From assembly GCA_028023455.1 (NCBI GenBank), contig JAQFVV010012434.1:7375157-7439156 (forward strand): 64,000 bases of DNA, given 5' to 3'. Every line of letters starts with the position of its first letter. Within the stretch, counting starts at the first letter, position 1. The stretch is from Epiperipatus broadwayi (Eukaryota > Onychophora > Udeonychophora > Euonychophora > Peripatidae). The notes under the pieces are model-generated. The model did not search any database. It saw only the letters and a program-made list of their open reading frames with translations, and was not told the origin of the DNA. A program made the position numbers and the translations under genes. Below, piece by piece: positions 37,726-51,179 of this stretch.

Positions 37726-38977
37726 TGCATCTTTGTTTAATTTTGCTTGTACAGATGCAAATGATTGATTAGCTCTAGAAAGAATTATTTTAAATCTATT
37801 TCTATATTGGAAATAAGATTTTTAAAGATATAAATCTACTTAAATATTTGGATTTCTGAATGTTGTTATTACCAAATGATTTGAAAATACACTAATTGAT
37901 TGTTCTAAAATATGTAATGCTTAAATATTTTACGCTAATATTTCACACATTACGCCAATAATACTTTTTTTTTTTAATTTTTATTTTATTATGTTGCTTA
38001 GTATTTTTGAGGAGCAAGGCCTTCATTTTCAAAGCTCTGAAAAATTGTAGTGTAGACTGTTCTGCATGAGAAATGCAAATTTATGCAAATCAAGTTTGCC
38101 ATTTCTTGGTAATGGCATAGAACATATCTCTTTTATTTATGAAATTAACATCCAAGACAATGAAATAAGTCTCCTTAATCTTCCTCCTTAACTCATGTAG
38201 CTCTCTGCACACCACCTGAGGATTATCTGGAATGCAGGGGTGACCCATTGTAGCTCTGTACCTTCTCAATATTGCTTCAGCCAAAATGGTATTTCTAAAG
38301 AAAAAAATCATAAAATATAAAATACGAATAATACAAATATATAAATTTTAAATATTCCCCATTTTAATATATATATATATATTGTAACGATATTTAAATA
38401 TGCTGTTACATTAATTTAAAATAAAATCTTAAAGTTCGCAAATAAAAATAAAATCTATTAAAAAACTAAAAGCTAAAATGTTTGTTAAACGTATATATAT
38501 ATATTCGCACAGATGCAAAACTTTAAAAATATTTTTTTTTATAAATAAAAAAAGTATTTGAACGTACTTTTTTATAAAAAAAATACAAGATTTAAATATA
38601 AAAATATTTTAATAAAGAAATAACGTAAGTAAAAATAAAATAGGTATTAATTAATTGCTGTAATCTGTAAATGGAAATGATTGTTTATTAATTGTTTGAA
38701 AAGCAAGCTAGCCTTGGGGCTTTTGTATAATTAAAAAGTCTAATGAAAGATAGATAAGAAAATAAAGAATTCAGCTTGACCAATGGAAGCACCAAGCCTC
38801 TCGGACATTAATGAAAATTTGGATTAGTGATGTCTTTGTTCAATCTGGATATTTACTGTAAAAAGAAAAATATTGAGTTTCCTGACAGTTTCCAGCTTGA
38901 TTTGGTGAGAAGAATGATAAGATGCACTTGTCATTCTCTCTAACTTATTTTAAAAATGAAAAGACTGTGATACCAGA

Positions 38978-39103
38978 ATGGAAACAGCTAATGCCACCTC
39001 CAGAACATTATCTTCCAATGAAGACATCGCAGGAATTAAAAACTGGAACCTGGACTCTTCTACCATGAGCTATGAACTTTACAAATTAACAAAAAAAAAG
39101 TAA
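38978..39103 (+). other. Possible first coding exon or short ORF, unknown
   Basis: An ATG in strong context (A at -3, G at +4) opens a 41-codon frame, METANATSRTLSSNEDIAG... to KLTKKK, followed by TAA. G+C here is visibly higher than around. It contains an NAT sequon. A weak donor (AAA|GTAATT) overlaps the stop, so it could be a 5' exon. No downstream partner exon is recognisable, and nothing identifies the product. Confidence 0.15.
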
Positions 39104-39299
39104 TTAAGAACTTTCATCATTGTTTTTTTAAAAGATTCAGTTAATCTAAATTTAAAAAAAAAGAACTTTTCTCTGACTTATGTTTCAAATTAATTATAAA
39201 TGTACAAATTATATATATTTGAGTTTGCTAAAAAAAAAAAAAAATCATTTCCATTTTTTTATTTATATTAATATTTATTTGTATAAATTATTTAAATGC

Positions 39300-40030
39300 A
39301 TGAAATTTAAGTTGGGTATGGATGTTGCATGGATTCGTTAGCGGTTAATTATGTTGTGGTTTTCATATTCGATTAGAATATATAAGTCATCGATGTCAAT
39401 GTGGCATCTTATGATGAATGCCATTGAATTTTTTGTATTCCCTCAGTAATTGATGTTATCAATGACTTTGCATTTTGATCAGTATGTTTATTTTGAGATG
39501 TTTTCAACTGTGGAATCTATGCAGCTGATCTATACTCAACATTATAAAACAAATTTTATAAAATTCATTTGTGCGAACATATCTAAATGTTAAATTTAAG
39601 TCAGGCGTGAATGGCTATATAGTTTTGTAAAGTTATATTAAGAGAGGGTAATCTTAGGTTATTCATTTCATAGTTGAATTAGGTCAATGGATTGGATATA
39701 TTGGTGTAATTAGTAGATGTAATATGAGGTTCGCTACATGCAGAATCGCTGTATACACCACACAAACCCTTTTGCCTATGGATGGGATTGTAAGTCGGCA
39801 AAAAGGACAGCGGTCACTTCCTATGGAGTTTTTATTTTATTGTTCTTCTTGCCATGCAGATGTAACATTCCTGTATTGGACAAGAGTCAACGTCTTCTCT
39901 AACTATACTGTTCAGATGTCCATTCCTGACAGTATAGTATATTTGGTGCTGTTGTATTTTCATGCTACATTGAATACATTAATGTATCAGATGGATTGAC
40001 GCTGGATTGACTGTGAACTTTGGCCTAAGG
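39300..40030. other. Less AT-rich block of unknown origin
   Basis: G/T-rich relative to its flanks. 'gaaatttaagttgggtatgg' at about 39303 is echoed by 'taaatttaagtcaggcgtga' at about 39592. An internal inverted pair (actatactgt / acagtatagt) lies at 39902-39942. The 91-codon frame at 39724-39999 has no family resemblance. I regard it as probable repeat DNA. Confidence 0.35.
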
Positions 40031-40744
40031 TTAAATAAGGGATAGAATATTTTCTTTTCAAATGCAGATCTATGTAGTTTATTCATACTTGACAATCTTA
40101 AAATAAATATAAATTTCATCTGTGTAGATGATTTAAAATTTTAAAATAATAAGTTAAATTAAAAATTAATATTAAAATCTCAATAATAAATGTTATTCCT
40201 CAAATTTAAAATGATTATATATGTGCGTAAATAAATATTTTTATGTGTTAATTACTGGCAGTGGCTTTTATTTTTTTATATATATTTAAGATGCAATTAA
40301 ACAAGTTATTTATTATCTCTGCATCTCCATGAGCTAGTGACAATGGGCTAACGGTCTAAATATTTAAATAAAGTGGAATCTTAACAGTGCGTATCTGCCT
40401 ACTTTATAAATTTTTTTAGGTTCAAAAGCCTAGATGGCGCCCTTGTAGTGCGGACACGATTGATTGCTGCCTCCACTTTCTTTTGGACCATTATAATATA
40501 TATATATATACATGCAGGAAGACTGTTAGAGGAAGTGGAAATTAATCTTTTCCATATATATTTTTAAACAATAACCGATTCCATATTTTAATACACCTTT
40601 AATTATTTATTACATAGGGAGGTTGAAACTGTTGTCTGTATCTGTGGGCTCTTGCCACCTGGTGACTGAAATGGATGATGTAAGTGGGTTTAAACCTAGT
40701 CCATAGATAAAATATCATCAGACAGTGAAGTGAAAATATATACT

Positions 40745-40840
40745 ACAGATTTGCTATTTCAATACCACATGTGAAAAAGATAAATGATCTCCAATATAAA
40801 TATTTTATGCTGAACTAGCATTCATTAATTGTTCCAGATT
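40745..40840 (-). repeat. Dispersed repeat family D fragment
   Basis: 'tgctgaactagcattcatta' with 'ccaatataaatatttt' upstream matches the segments at 42900-42980 and 63390-63510, where the words 'ctgattcagcatgaaatatg' and 'ctggttcagcacaaaatacg' occur. It is often next to CA/CT microsatellites. Class unknown. Confidence 0.55.
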
Positions 40841-40844
40841 ATTA

Positions 40845-40897
40845 TCTCTCTCTCTCTTTCTCTCTCTCTCTCTCACACACACTATATATATATATAA
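40845..40897. repeat. Compound (CT)n(CA)n(TA)n microsatellite
   Basis: CT runs broken by one TTT, then a short CA run and (AT)n. Confidence 0.85.
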
Positions 40898-42884
40898 TCA
40901 CTGCTTAGTTTACATTAAAATAGCAAATCTTCAAACTTCACTTGATAAGCTTCAATCTTGTCTACTCTCTAACTCTTCAGCTTCCCATATTATTAAAAAT
41001 CTGATGATGGACTGCTCAAAGCTTTTGTTGACATCAATATTATTGTCAAACCAATGTTGACTTTAAGCCACTCTGACAGTTCATATACCTTAATATGTCC
41101 ATTTAAATACACAAAAGAGGTATGTAATAATTAAACACACCAAGGGCATTGAACATTCCATTTTCAGATTTTCAGTAATATAGATCACTAAAGAGTTGGA
41201 GAGTGAAAAAGATTGAAGTCTATCCATCAAAGTTTGAAGATTTGCTATCTTATACATTTAATCAGCATGAGCTAAATTTTAGCACCGATGGTGATTCTTG
41301 AAATTTTGTGTTCTTTTTTAAATTATGTAAAAACTATGAGCATGATGTTGACAGAAATTGCAGCATTCAATACTCTTTTTTATTACTCTTCGAATAATAT
41401 ATATTGCATTGTTGTCGGATAAAATTTGAATTTTTTTACAATTATTTTAAAAATTAGATGAATTTTTATTTTTATTTTCTGATCAATATACTACTTTACA
41501 CAAGGTAATAAAGACAGAAAATCTTTATCAGCTTTATAACCCTAATATAATGGGTTAAAAATATGCTGATAATTCGGTTATGAAGACCTTAAATGCAACA
41601 TAAAAATAATCGCGAAATATCGTAAATTATTAATTTTAATATTTTAAATTTTTTAAAATTATTTGGCTTGCTTGCATTAGTATTGGTGTGTGTACTATAT
41701 AATTAATAATATATAATATATATTTATGCTCTTTATTATACAAATGTTTGAAATACAGTCACTCTTCACATAAAAGTCTAATTGTAAATACTGTATATAG
41801 TATACAAGTTGTTTTGCAGATATCAATAAGTCATTAATTTTTAATATTTTAAATTTTTTTAATTTAAAAACTAATAATCAAATGTAAAAAAAGGTTGCAA
41901 TTGATAAAGCATTCAGAAAATTTACTAGGCATAGTATCATATGAAAATATAAGCACTTAAAAGCAATAAATAGAGATTTCAAATGATATTTGTGTAGTAC
42001 TGGCCACAATGATTATCCATATATCACATGTAATTGTATATGCAGGCAAAAAATCAAATTCTTATTCTTGCCTATGACTTGATACCCATGCTGTGGAGTC
42101 AGTAGTTTTGCCACATCTTGCATCACATTATTTTCAAGTCTATAACTAGCAAAACAGCTATATGCAAATAAATTATATCTCTGTGGGAGAATAAATACAA
42201 TAAGATAGCATCACTGGTGTGCATAAAGAATATAAACATCATTGATGTACACAAAAAATCTAAAATGAAGAGTTGAAACTCATTTTTGTCAGTGATACAG
42301 ACAGTAACCTACAATTTCTAGTTTTAGATAGACAAGAAGCCAATTGTTATGGTGACAAATGCATATCCATCTTTTGGAAATAATTTTTTTTTGTATTTTT
42401 TATTAGGATGATTCTTTTTCTTATAAATATCTTTAAGATTTGTCACCTTTGGGATACAAGATAAAAATGAAGAATTCTTATGTGAATGCTTTTGGAGATC
42501 CTGAAGCTATGGCTTATCTCAGGTAAGAAGTATTATATATGGTTTGAATGGTAATTTTGTGAGAAATACAAAGAAATTATCAATGAAGATGTAATTTAAA
42601 CTTAGTTAATGAGGAATTAGAAATTATGAACAAACAATAAAATAATAATTATATCAGATGTTGAAATTTTTTTCCCTTATTTTTTAGATAGTAATCACTA
42701 TTTGTCTTAGCTTTATTGTTTTCCTTAGTTTTTTTAGTTTCTATCAATGTAAAGTTTTTTGCTCTAACATTATTAAAACTTAAGTTATTGTAAAAATTGT
42801 GTCTCAAGTCAGATTTTTAAAAATTCAATATGACCGTCTCACCGGTCAACAAATTAATTTAAACTGAGCTCTGATTATATATAT

Positions 42885-43020
42885 GTGTGTGTGGTAGATA
42901 ATGATTTGGACCAACTAATGAGTGCTGATTCAGCATGAAATATGTATATTGGAAATCTTTTTCACATGCATGTGGTATATGTGTCAGTTGTGTAGAATGA
43001 AGTGCGTAGATGTAGGGAAC
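42885..43020 (+). repeat. Dispersed repeat family D fragment
   Basis: Runs from '(gt)n' through 'gagtgctgattcagcatgaa' to 'atatgtatattgg' and on to about 43020. Same core words as 63.4 kb and 40.8 kb. Confidence 0.55.
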
Positions 43021-43029
43021 TAAAAAAAT

Positions 43030-46000
43030 CTGAATTCAAATCCCTTCTAATTATAATAAGTTCATCATAGACAATGTACTTGTATTTAAATATATTGTTT
43101 ATATCTAGTTGAATTTCACTTGAGAAGGTTTATTTGTTAATAAATGAAATCATGGTCATGAGAGAATTTTAGTAAACTTTTTTTTTTTGATATTATGTTA
43201 ATAATATAATGATTTTCTTTTATATATATAAATGTTAATTCTAATATTCTTATAGATAAAGAATAAATTCATAGTATTATTTCAGGAAGCTCTGAGGAAA
43301 GGACTCATTATTGTACTGAAACATCAGTTATTTACACATGGAAACTTCCAAAAATAATACTATAAATATATATATATATATATCGGTATATAATAGAAAA
43401 TAAGACATGGCTTTACTCAAAAAATTATTTATTTATATATATATATATAGTAGGTATATGTTAGCAATCTGTATTTATATTAAATAAGTAAAAAATTATT
43501 TAGCTTAAAACTAATCAACATTACATATAATTTGTTATCTTAGAATAATATAATTCCAATACTTTATGAGCTATACTTTATATCCATTTGGAAAGCTTAT
43601 CTTTATCACATTATGAAAATATATTTTATTTCAATGACATAATATTTTTGGAATATTAAATAGAATATCTGTGATTGCAAAAATATATAAATTTTACTTT
43701 GACTTATTATAAATAAGTTCTTATATATCATATAAAAATATATGTATTAAAATATTAAGTTACATAAAACAAATAAGATTGAAATTTTAAATACATAAAA
43801 TAATAATAATTTTAAAACTAAATTGTATTTTAAAAACAATAGTATTTTAAAAATGGGAAGTCAGGATAAAAATATTTGCTTTATTTCAAATGTATGTAAT
43901 TTTATTTAGATGTAATAGCATGGAGTTAATTTTTTATAAAATCTCACATATATTTATTAAAACTATTAAATAATTATTATTGAGAATTTCTTTATTTTAA
44001 ATAAAAATATATTTAAAAAGTATTTAAAAATTAATTTAAAATAAAAAAATATGCACCAAAGTTTATTCTAAAATTTTATTCTAAGATTGTCATAGTTTTG
44101 TTTATTTTGTAACTTCGCATCATCGATATAAATGAAGATGGTAAAAGTATCTTAATATTTTTGAAATGATTCCTCACTTATTCTTCATTTATTTATTCAA
44201 TTATAGCTGTTAAAGCAGAATAGAGTAGAAGCAACTTTCTATCCAGGGGTTATTTTCTAGCCTATTAAACTAGTTAATTCACTGGTAACACTTGGACAAA
44301 TTATTATCTGAGAATAATTATGTTTCATAGAAGTTAAACTGTTAAACAGGATCAAATCAATTAGACAAAAACTTTGTAAGTAAAGTTTAACTACAGAAAA
44401 TTCTTTTAATGTACAATTTTTGTTTTGAATTTCCAATTTAAAATTTAGAAAATACAGCTCTAGTTAAAAATGATAGCTAAAAATAACTAAGTATTTGTCA
44501 TGCCAAAATTAATTGCTATTTTAAAAGTCATTTAAGATGAACTTTAAAAATTTTTAATGTAGCTTTAAGCTATGTTGATTATTATCTGTATACCAATATA
44601 TTATCATCATCATTGCCAGAAATGAACTACCAAAAAGAAAGAGAAGAACTATTTTTTTTTTAAAAACTGTTAATTATTTTATTTATATGTTTAATATTAT
44701 TAATTTTATTTTTTTGAAAAATGATAAAAGATTTTGCTGTAATAGTTTGAAATGAAGTCAAACATAATATTATTCATATTATTTAAATGACAAATTACTA
44801 TGCTGCATATAGTACATTTCTAGATTTAATCATATTCATGTGTGCATATATGATAATGTTTATGCATGAAAGTACCATCTGAAAAAACTGGGTAGTTTTA
44901 ATTTAAATATATTTTTTTGATAATTAATATTATTAATTTTATTTACTAATTTTTAAATAATATTTATATTTATTTTTAGAAAAGCATGTTTTGATTACTT
45001 CAATAGACTTTATTAATGAATTAAATATTAAGATATAAATAACCAATCATTAAATATATGGCTTTTCTTTAAATAGAACCTAAAAAAAGAAAATCCTGCA
45101 GCAGATAAGACAGAAGGACTCTCTTTATATTTATAGTTGAAATAGATAAGAATTATTAAATATATTTTAGAATTTTAAGCCACAAAGCTACAGATGCTAC
45201 AATTATTACCAAAAGTACTGAGGTTAGTTAATTTGCTTAATTATTTATTATTTATTTATTTTACATGTAAATCAATATTTATCATACTTTAAAGACTTAT
45301 GATTAGTTATTTCTATTGAAACTTCTCAAAAACTCAGGTTAATTTCTCATTTTAATAAAATTGAAACACTGTTTTAACTGCACTTTATCAAAATTTAATA
45401 CTATTAAAGAATAATCTGACAGTTTAATATTAATTCATAACATAATCATGCTGTATTACACATGGTATTTGTTGATACACACATGTTTGTTCTTTTTTGT
45501 ACATTATTATTTTTATCTTTGGGTAAAATGCTGGTAATGTCATAATGAAATGCTTACTGTATGATCACATCTACTTTCAATGGGCTAGCTCAATATTTAC
45601 TCATTAAATCTAGATGTAATTTGGACTAGTTCACCCACATCTCACTCCCTTTCTTCCTCCATTATGCCTCAGTATTTGAACTCAGGGAGAATTTGTACTT
45701 GGCTCTCTTCAGAGATGGGATTACTCAGGTTTGCAACTACTGCACCTCTATATAAGCAAGGATCAATTAAGGTGATCTCTCAGAATGTTTCTAATATCAA
45801 TATGCACATATGGAGAGATATTAATGTTTAGCATATATATTTAGTGGTGTGAATGCATACTGATTATGACAAGGCAGAGACTAAATTGATTGAAATAACT
45901 TAATAACATTTATTAAATAACAAATATAATTTAACAGTATTTTCATATATAATTGTTTGAGTCAAGGATGGTTTTCTATCATGTTAAAGGTTAAATACAA

Positions 46001-46600
46001 TGGATACCTTAATCCCAAATCCCATGATAGAAGTTTATACCCTAGAAATCTTTATTTATAAAAGTTTAAAATGATATAAAAATATTTCAAAAGATTGTGA
46101 ATCTGACTTACTAATTATTTAATTTACAGTTGCATCATAGAGTAAAAGTTGTTGTCTGATTCTCAATAATTATGATCATCCTTCTTGGACCCCCTATACC
46201 TGTGCGTGAATCTTTAATGATGATACGAAATATCATCCATTCAAGAAAGTTAGTCATATACACAGAAAAACAAATATATAACAAATTTTAGTAAAACATT
46301 TAATAAATAATAAAAACTCTGTTCTGTCACTATATGCTCTTAATGTGGAACATCATCAAAATCTTACCTTTTCCACATTCAGGCAGGTGATGTCCATCTA
46401 CTTGAGGGTTATGAAGACCTAAACTTTATTTAGTATCATAAAACATTTACTCAATCTAACTCTTTCTCATTTTCACTTAAAATAAATTACCATTTTCTGA
46501 AGAATAAGATTTCAAATGTGGTCATGAAAAAAAAACATAAAAAAAAAACATAAATAAAAATTTTTAAAAAATACAAATCAATGAATTAATAAAATTAATT
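43030..46600. other. Long AT-rich intergenic stretch
   Basis: No gene seen. It holds (TA)n runs at about 43369-43384 and 43436-43450, a small inverted repeat at 43273-43366 (agtattattt / aataatact), and a pair 'ttctatcatg' / 'catgatagaa' at about 45974-46030. Otherwise unremarkable. Confidence 0.5.
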
Positions 46601-46640
46601 CCTGAGTCTGGCAAGCACTGTTTGTTATGTTCACAGTCTC

Positions 46641-46829
46641 TTACTCCTGGTGATAGATATCCTCAGGCAGTGTACTGTTCATAGGTTTAGTAGACATGCA
46701 CTCACTCTGGGATTGTAGATCATCAGGACTGTCCAGTTTGTTTCCTTTGATGAAGGTGCAGAAGATCCATTGTGATTCATTGTTCTTAACCAGTGTTGAA
46801 TAAAAAAGGAATTTTACACATAATAACAC
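46641..46829 (-). other. Possible exon or short ORF, unknown
   Basis: A 62-codon frame ending DSPDDLQSQSECMSTKPMNS...EDIYHQE, then TAA. Its composition is less AT-rich and its residue mix looks more protein-like than neighbouring chance frames. No domain, signal or splice partner is evident, so a coding role is only a weak possibility. Confidence 0.12.
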
Positions 46830-47666
46830 TTCTATGGCATGAAAAGCTGATGTTCAGCCTCCTAAAGGATAGTTCTTTTAGCCAGACCAGATTGCAATAC
46901 CCTCATTAGTATATGTAGTTTTTATAGAGTTGTTTCTATGCATAGGGAAGTGGCATAAAAAACGATTCTTGATGATTGCTAGCTGTTTTTTTTTCTCACA
47001 ATGATTTCATTTAAACTTGGAGTTCTTTACAATTAGTTTAAACTAAGTTTGCTTTTATAACTTACACGTATTTATATTTTTATTTATTATAGTGGATAAA
47101 ACAAATTCATTTTTACTCTTATGTGATTGAAATTCATTCTAGAATCAAACATATACATCCATCTTGCTTTGTTAAAAAAAATATGGCTATTGAGATGTTG
47201 ACTTTCTCATGCAATCTTTGCAATTATAAGACCAAAGAGGTATAAATGCCTTTTGTTTTAATTTAATCATGGTAGGATCATGCAATAGCTTTCATTTCCT
47301 GTGCTTGCAGTATTTGTTTATTGTTGTATAATGGACATTGATGACGTAATGTAATTAAGACAAAAATTTATTGGAATTGCCTTTTCGTTTTCAAGTCTGG
47401 TTACTTAGTAATATGCTTGACATTAGGTCACCATATTTTATACTTTATCTATGTTCACATAGTTAATGACACTTATGGTTAGCCATATTATATATATATA
47501 TTTTCTTAATATTTAATCTAAAACATCATCTTTCTTCTTTTTTTTTTTAAAAAAAAAATAATTTGCTTATCACAATTATTTATGTGTTTGACAAAGGATA
47601 ACTGTTATTTGATAATTACTTGGTTATAGATTAGTGGAGGTGGGTTGTTGTTTGTAAATCATCCTT

Positions 47667-47668
<2 letters not shown>

Positions 47669-47732
<64 letters not shown>
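47669..47732. repeat. Long (TA)n microsatellite
   Basis: An uninterrupted TA run of about 64 bp immediately precedes the foldback element, as expected for an element inserting at TA. Confidence 0.95.
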
Positions 47733-47735
<3 letters not shown>

Positions 47736-47761
47736 ATTACAAGCATAAATCTAAACTAGTC

Positions 47762-48274
47762 AATATATAATTAAAATTACCCCAAATCCAAAATTCAACC
47801 AGACCAGCATAAAAATAATATTAAAACACTACCAAAGGTTTCACTGCTACAAGCAAACTTCTCAAGTGTAAAGAACTACAAAAACTACACAATATATATA
47901 TAATATTAAACATTACCCACAAATCCATTTACTTCCCATCCACCCTTAATATTAAAAGAACACTTAAATAAGTTAATTGCTTCAGAATAATACATTTTCA
48001 ATAATAAAGAAGAATTAAAGAATCTTCAATATTGAAAATTTATTATTCTGAAGCAATTAACTTATTTAAGAGTTCTTTTAATATTAAGGGTGGATGGGAG
48101 TGAATGGATTTGTGGATGATGTTTAATATTATATATATTGTGTAGTTTTTGTAGTTCATTACACTTGAGAAGTCTGCTTGTAGCAGTGAAACCTTTGGTA
48201 GTGTTTTAATATTATTTTTATGCTGGTCTGTTTGAATTTTGGATTTGGGGTAATTTTAATTATATATATATATT
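47762..48274. mobile_element. Foldback element (family E), ~243 bp arms
   Basis: 47762-48003 and 48031-48274 are reverse complements with only scattered mismatches and a few small indels ('ccccaaatccaaaattcaa', 'ggtttcactgctacaagca', 'gttaattgcttcagaataat' and their complements). The ~27 bp centre has its own small palindrome. No coding capacity. Both outer edges run into TA repeats. Likely a non-autonomous foldback/MITE; transcripts would fold into a long hairpin. Confidence 0.9.
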
Positions 48275-48426
48275 GGAACTATAATAAGATGTATTTTGGT
48301 GTATATTTTTATTATTTATTATTATTAATATTTCAAATTCTCAGTCGGATATTGTGATTGTATTAAACATCTAATTAGTTTTAAATATGGTTTGGATGCT
48401 TTGTCTCCTCATTACATTGGTGTCTG

Positions 48427-48560
48427 TACTCTATAACTTTTTTTTTAAAAGTGTCATAGCATTGGCCGGGTGCGAACCCGCAACCCGGGCAACTGCCTGC
48501 AAGTGCAAGGCAGTCGTGCTGACCTCTCAACCACCAACGCAAGACTACTCTATAACTTTT
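48427..48560 (-). repeat. tRNA-derived SINE with target-site duplication
   Basis: Element body 48442-48545, read on the minus strand. The tRNA-like head starts GCGTTGG and ends CCAATGC, which pair as a 7 bp acceptor stem with one G-U. Box A is TGGTTGAGAGG (fits TRGYNNARNNG) and box B is GGTTCGCACCC. A 15 bp target-site duplication 'tactctataactttt' flanks it at 48427-48441 and 48546-48560. The tail on the minus strand is 'tatgacacttttaaaa...'. It has no body beyond the tRNA-like part. The 11-nt loop in the anticodon arm shows it is not a functional tRNA gene. Confidence 0.88.
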
Positions 48561-48834
48561 ATATGTAGTGATCATCCATATTGATAAGTAAACATCAGTT
48601 AGTTATTAGTAGCACAATTTACCATTACAATATATATATTGTGACATGCAGATCCATCATATATTATTTATCTATAGTCTCAAATCATAAATAAAGAAAA
48701 CAATTACAAATCATTTATGTTTATGTAATGGTAAATATAATTTATATTTAATATCATAAATGAGTTCTAATTAAGACTTAAAGCAAAATGAATGTAAGAT
48801 TTATTGAAGTTAAAATAATTTATTAACTTTATAA

Positions 48835-48950
48835 TAATAATTATATTTATAAAGCCCATACTCGTTACTTATAGTAATAAAACATGTGTTAAAAATTTGC
48901 AGAGGTCCCTACTGTCGTTTTATCAGGCGCATAGTCTTAAGATTATAGCC
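48835..48950 (-). repeat. MITE family F, half copy
   Basis: 'tttgcagaggtccctactgt' and 'caggcgcatagtctta' match one arm of the element at 52.27 kb. The flank 'ataattatatttataaagc' also matches, in inverted order. One arm and one flank only. Confidence 0.6.
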
Positions 48951-50059
48951 TTAATAAATATTAACTTTATAATAATAAATGTAAAGTTATAAAAAAATGA
49001 CATTCACAATTTATGAGCTAATTTTAAAAAAATGTATTGTTGGAAAAACACACATTAAGAAAAGAACAAAAATGTTTATTTTGGAGAGATTTTGTTTTTA
49101 TTTTAACTGATTTCCTTTAATATTTTGTGGATTTAAGATATAATCCATAATGAACTTTAAGTAGAAGTTACAAAAGAGAGGGTTTGAAACTTCCTCAATT
49201 AATATCTGTTAGAATAAATGAGTTGAATATTAATAAATACAATGTCGAATCAGTTAAAGCAGTTGAACATTTGGATATTGATATAAATAATAGTATTTAA
49301 TAAAAAAAATAGTTGAAACCATTTACTGATAATGACCAAGAATACATTCATCATCATCTATTATTGTGGGAATGTTATGGAAAAACATCACAGAAAAATG
49401 GAACTATAATTAGAGAATATTAAAGATGTCAACTATGATAATAGACACTAATATAAATAAGCAATTTCTGAAAATTTCTTACTAAATTAATTTATCCTCA
49501 ATATTTAATACATTTATAAATATCTATTAAAAATTCTTTCTTTTAAAATGTAAAGTATAATACAGTTTTATATTATTCAATAAAAACTTAATAAATAGAT
49601 ACAGTAAGTAAGAATTGAATTGATTAATATTTCTAGAAAATAAGTATAATTCAAACTGTGAGCACATGTTAGTAATTGTGAGAAAAACTTTATTTGATCT
49701 AAAAAATATAAAATATATATATATAAAGACATTTATTTTTATTGCATGAAAGATCGTATGTAGTAATCCTCTTTTGTAATTGTGAATATACATGTCATTA
49801 ATATTTCAAGTGTAGATCACAACTTAGGATTATAATATATCTAGAATAGATTTTAATAGTACTATGAATTACTTTAAGTTCATAAATGTTGAATTTAATT
49901 GTGTGTTATTATCTTAGTGAATTTACATTTTATTATTAATTTATGCATGGTTTGTTAGTGTATATAAACCATGCTGTTGTTTTATACATGTTAAATTTAA
50001 ATTTATATGTGGCAGTATATTGATTGAGAATGGTTTGCAATATAAGGAAAAGTGTATTA

Positions 50060-50480
50060 GAGAGCATGAAGACAGTGACATTCTCCATGTATGCTATACA
50101 TGGGATGTGTTGATGAGTATGTACAATTTGGATGCCTGAAAAGTCTGTTATATATGCTTTAGGAGGGTATTTATATATAAAATAAAAAGTAGTGGACTAA
50201 AAGATAGGCCTTGTGAGATGGATTGTATAGAGATAAATGATGGTGAACTTTTCCCATTGAGAATGATATATCTCTGCTTCATAGTAAGTAAATAATTAAG
50301 TAAAACAGAATAATTGCTATGATAGTGTTATCTAGCATATCAATCAAAATGGGAATAAAGACAAAGTCAAATGCAGACTCTATATCTAGTTGAACTGTAA
50401 TTGGAGCATTTTTTCAGTCGAACTGATTTCAAAACCACTTTAAATATCAGTACAGCCTCTATGGCAGAAAAGCATTTTTT
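50060..50480 (-). pseudogene. CR1/Jockey-like LINE reverse transcriptase relic, minus strand
   Basis: Minus-strand frames read TVQLDIESAFDFVFIPILID (RT motif: xLDIExAFDxVWHxxLI), then, after a frame change, SQGLSFSPLLFILYIN (family: PQGSPLSPLLFxLYIN). Next comes YMENVTVFMLSN, which takes the place of the YADDxxxF catalytic box with both Asp lost. The order and spacing are right for an RT palm domain. Open frames upstream, up to about 50900 on the same strand, may belong to the same element but are too decayed to call. Confidence 0.7.
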
Positions 50481-51006
50481 ATGAAATAAATATTAGAGAT
50501 TAGAGGAAGTATGTGTGGCTCTAGATAATGCTTTACAACTTTTCTCAGTATCGTAATTCCCAATTGCTCCATGGAAATTAAATGTAGGGTAAAATAAGAG
50601 ATTAAGCCTGGTTTTTTTGGTAAATGGCACAATTGAAATTGGATATAGACCTTTGATGTCATATTTCCTTTGGAACAGATAATTTGTCAGATTACAGAGA
50701 TATAATGCAGTAATGTGCCTAAGATGGGAAAAAAACAAAAGCAAGGATTTCATTGGAATCTGGGTGACATGTGTTATTTCTGGTGGTGAGCTTGTCAGAA
50801 AATTGTATACTTTGGAATGGAAAATCAGTATCAGGTAATCCAAATAAGTGTGAAGGTGGTATTAATTTTAGGTCATGTGACATCTGACTTTTTTTTATAA
50901 TTGAATGCATTGTGTATTTGTAAATTCTGCTTGAAATGTTGCTATGTATGATTAATCATGTTATAGCTGATAGACATATTACCATCAACTTGGAGTGCAT
51001 TATTCT

Positions 51007-51017
51007 TGTTGTTGTTG

Positions 51018-51076
<59 letters not shown>

Positions 51077-51100
51077 GTTGTTGTTGTTGTTGTTGTTGTT
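51007..51100. repeat. (GTT)n(ATT)n(GTT)n compound microsatellite
   Basis: A symmetric trinucleotide block: GTT units, about 18 ATT units, then GTT units again. The open frame across it encodes only poly-V/poly-I and is not a gene. Confidence 0.95.
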
Positions 51101-51179
51101 TATTTATATATTTATTTTGACAGAAGTAATTTTGTACAAACAAAATTTTTATTCCCTGATTTTTGATTGAAAATTTTAA

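Noticed and set aside
39724-39999. 91-codon frame with hydrophobic C-terminal half
   Set aside because: Not recognisable as a membrane protein family; it lies in a block with internal inverted repeats, so repeat DNA is more likely.
42462-42540. Apparent exon with ATG and a perfect donor (CTCAG|GTAAGA)
   Set aside because: The segment 'gaagctatggcttatctcag' resembles the repeat at 22.03 kb, so the donor is probably fortuitous; the frame is only about 19 codons.
48442-48545. Functional tRNA gene
   Set aside because: Boxes A and B and the acceptor pairing fit, but the anticodon arm has an 11-nt loop and the element is flanked by target-site duplications, so it is a SINE.
50936-51166. 76-codon open frame with poly-V and poly-I
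   Set aside because: It is simply the translation of the GTT/ATT microsatellite.
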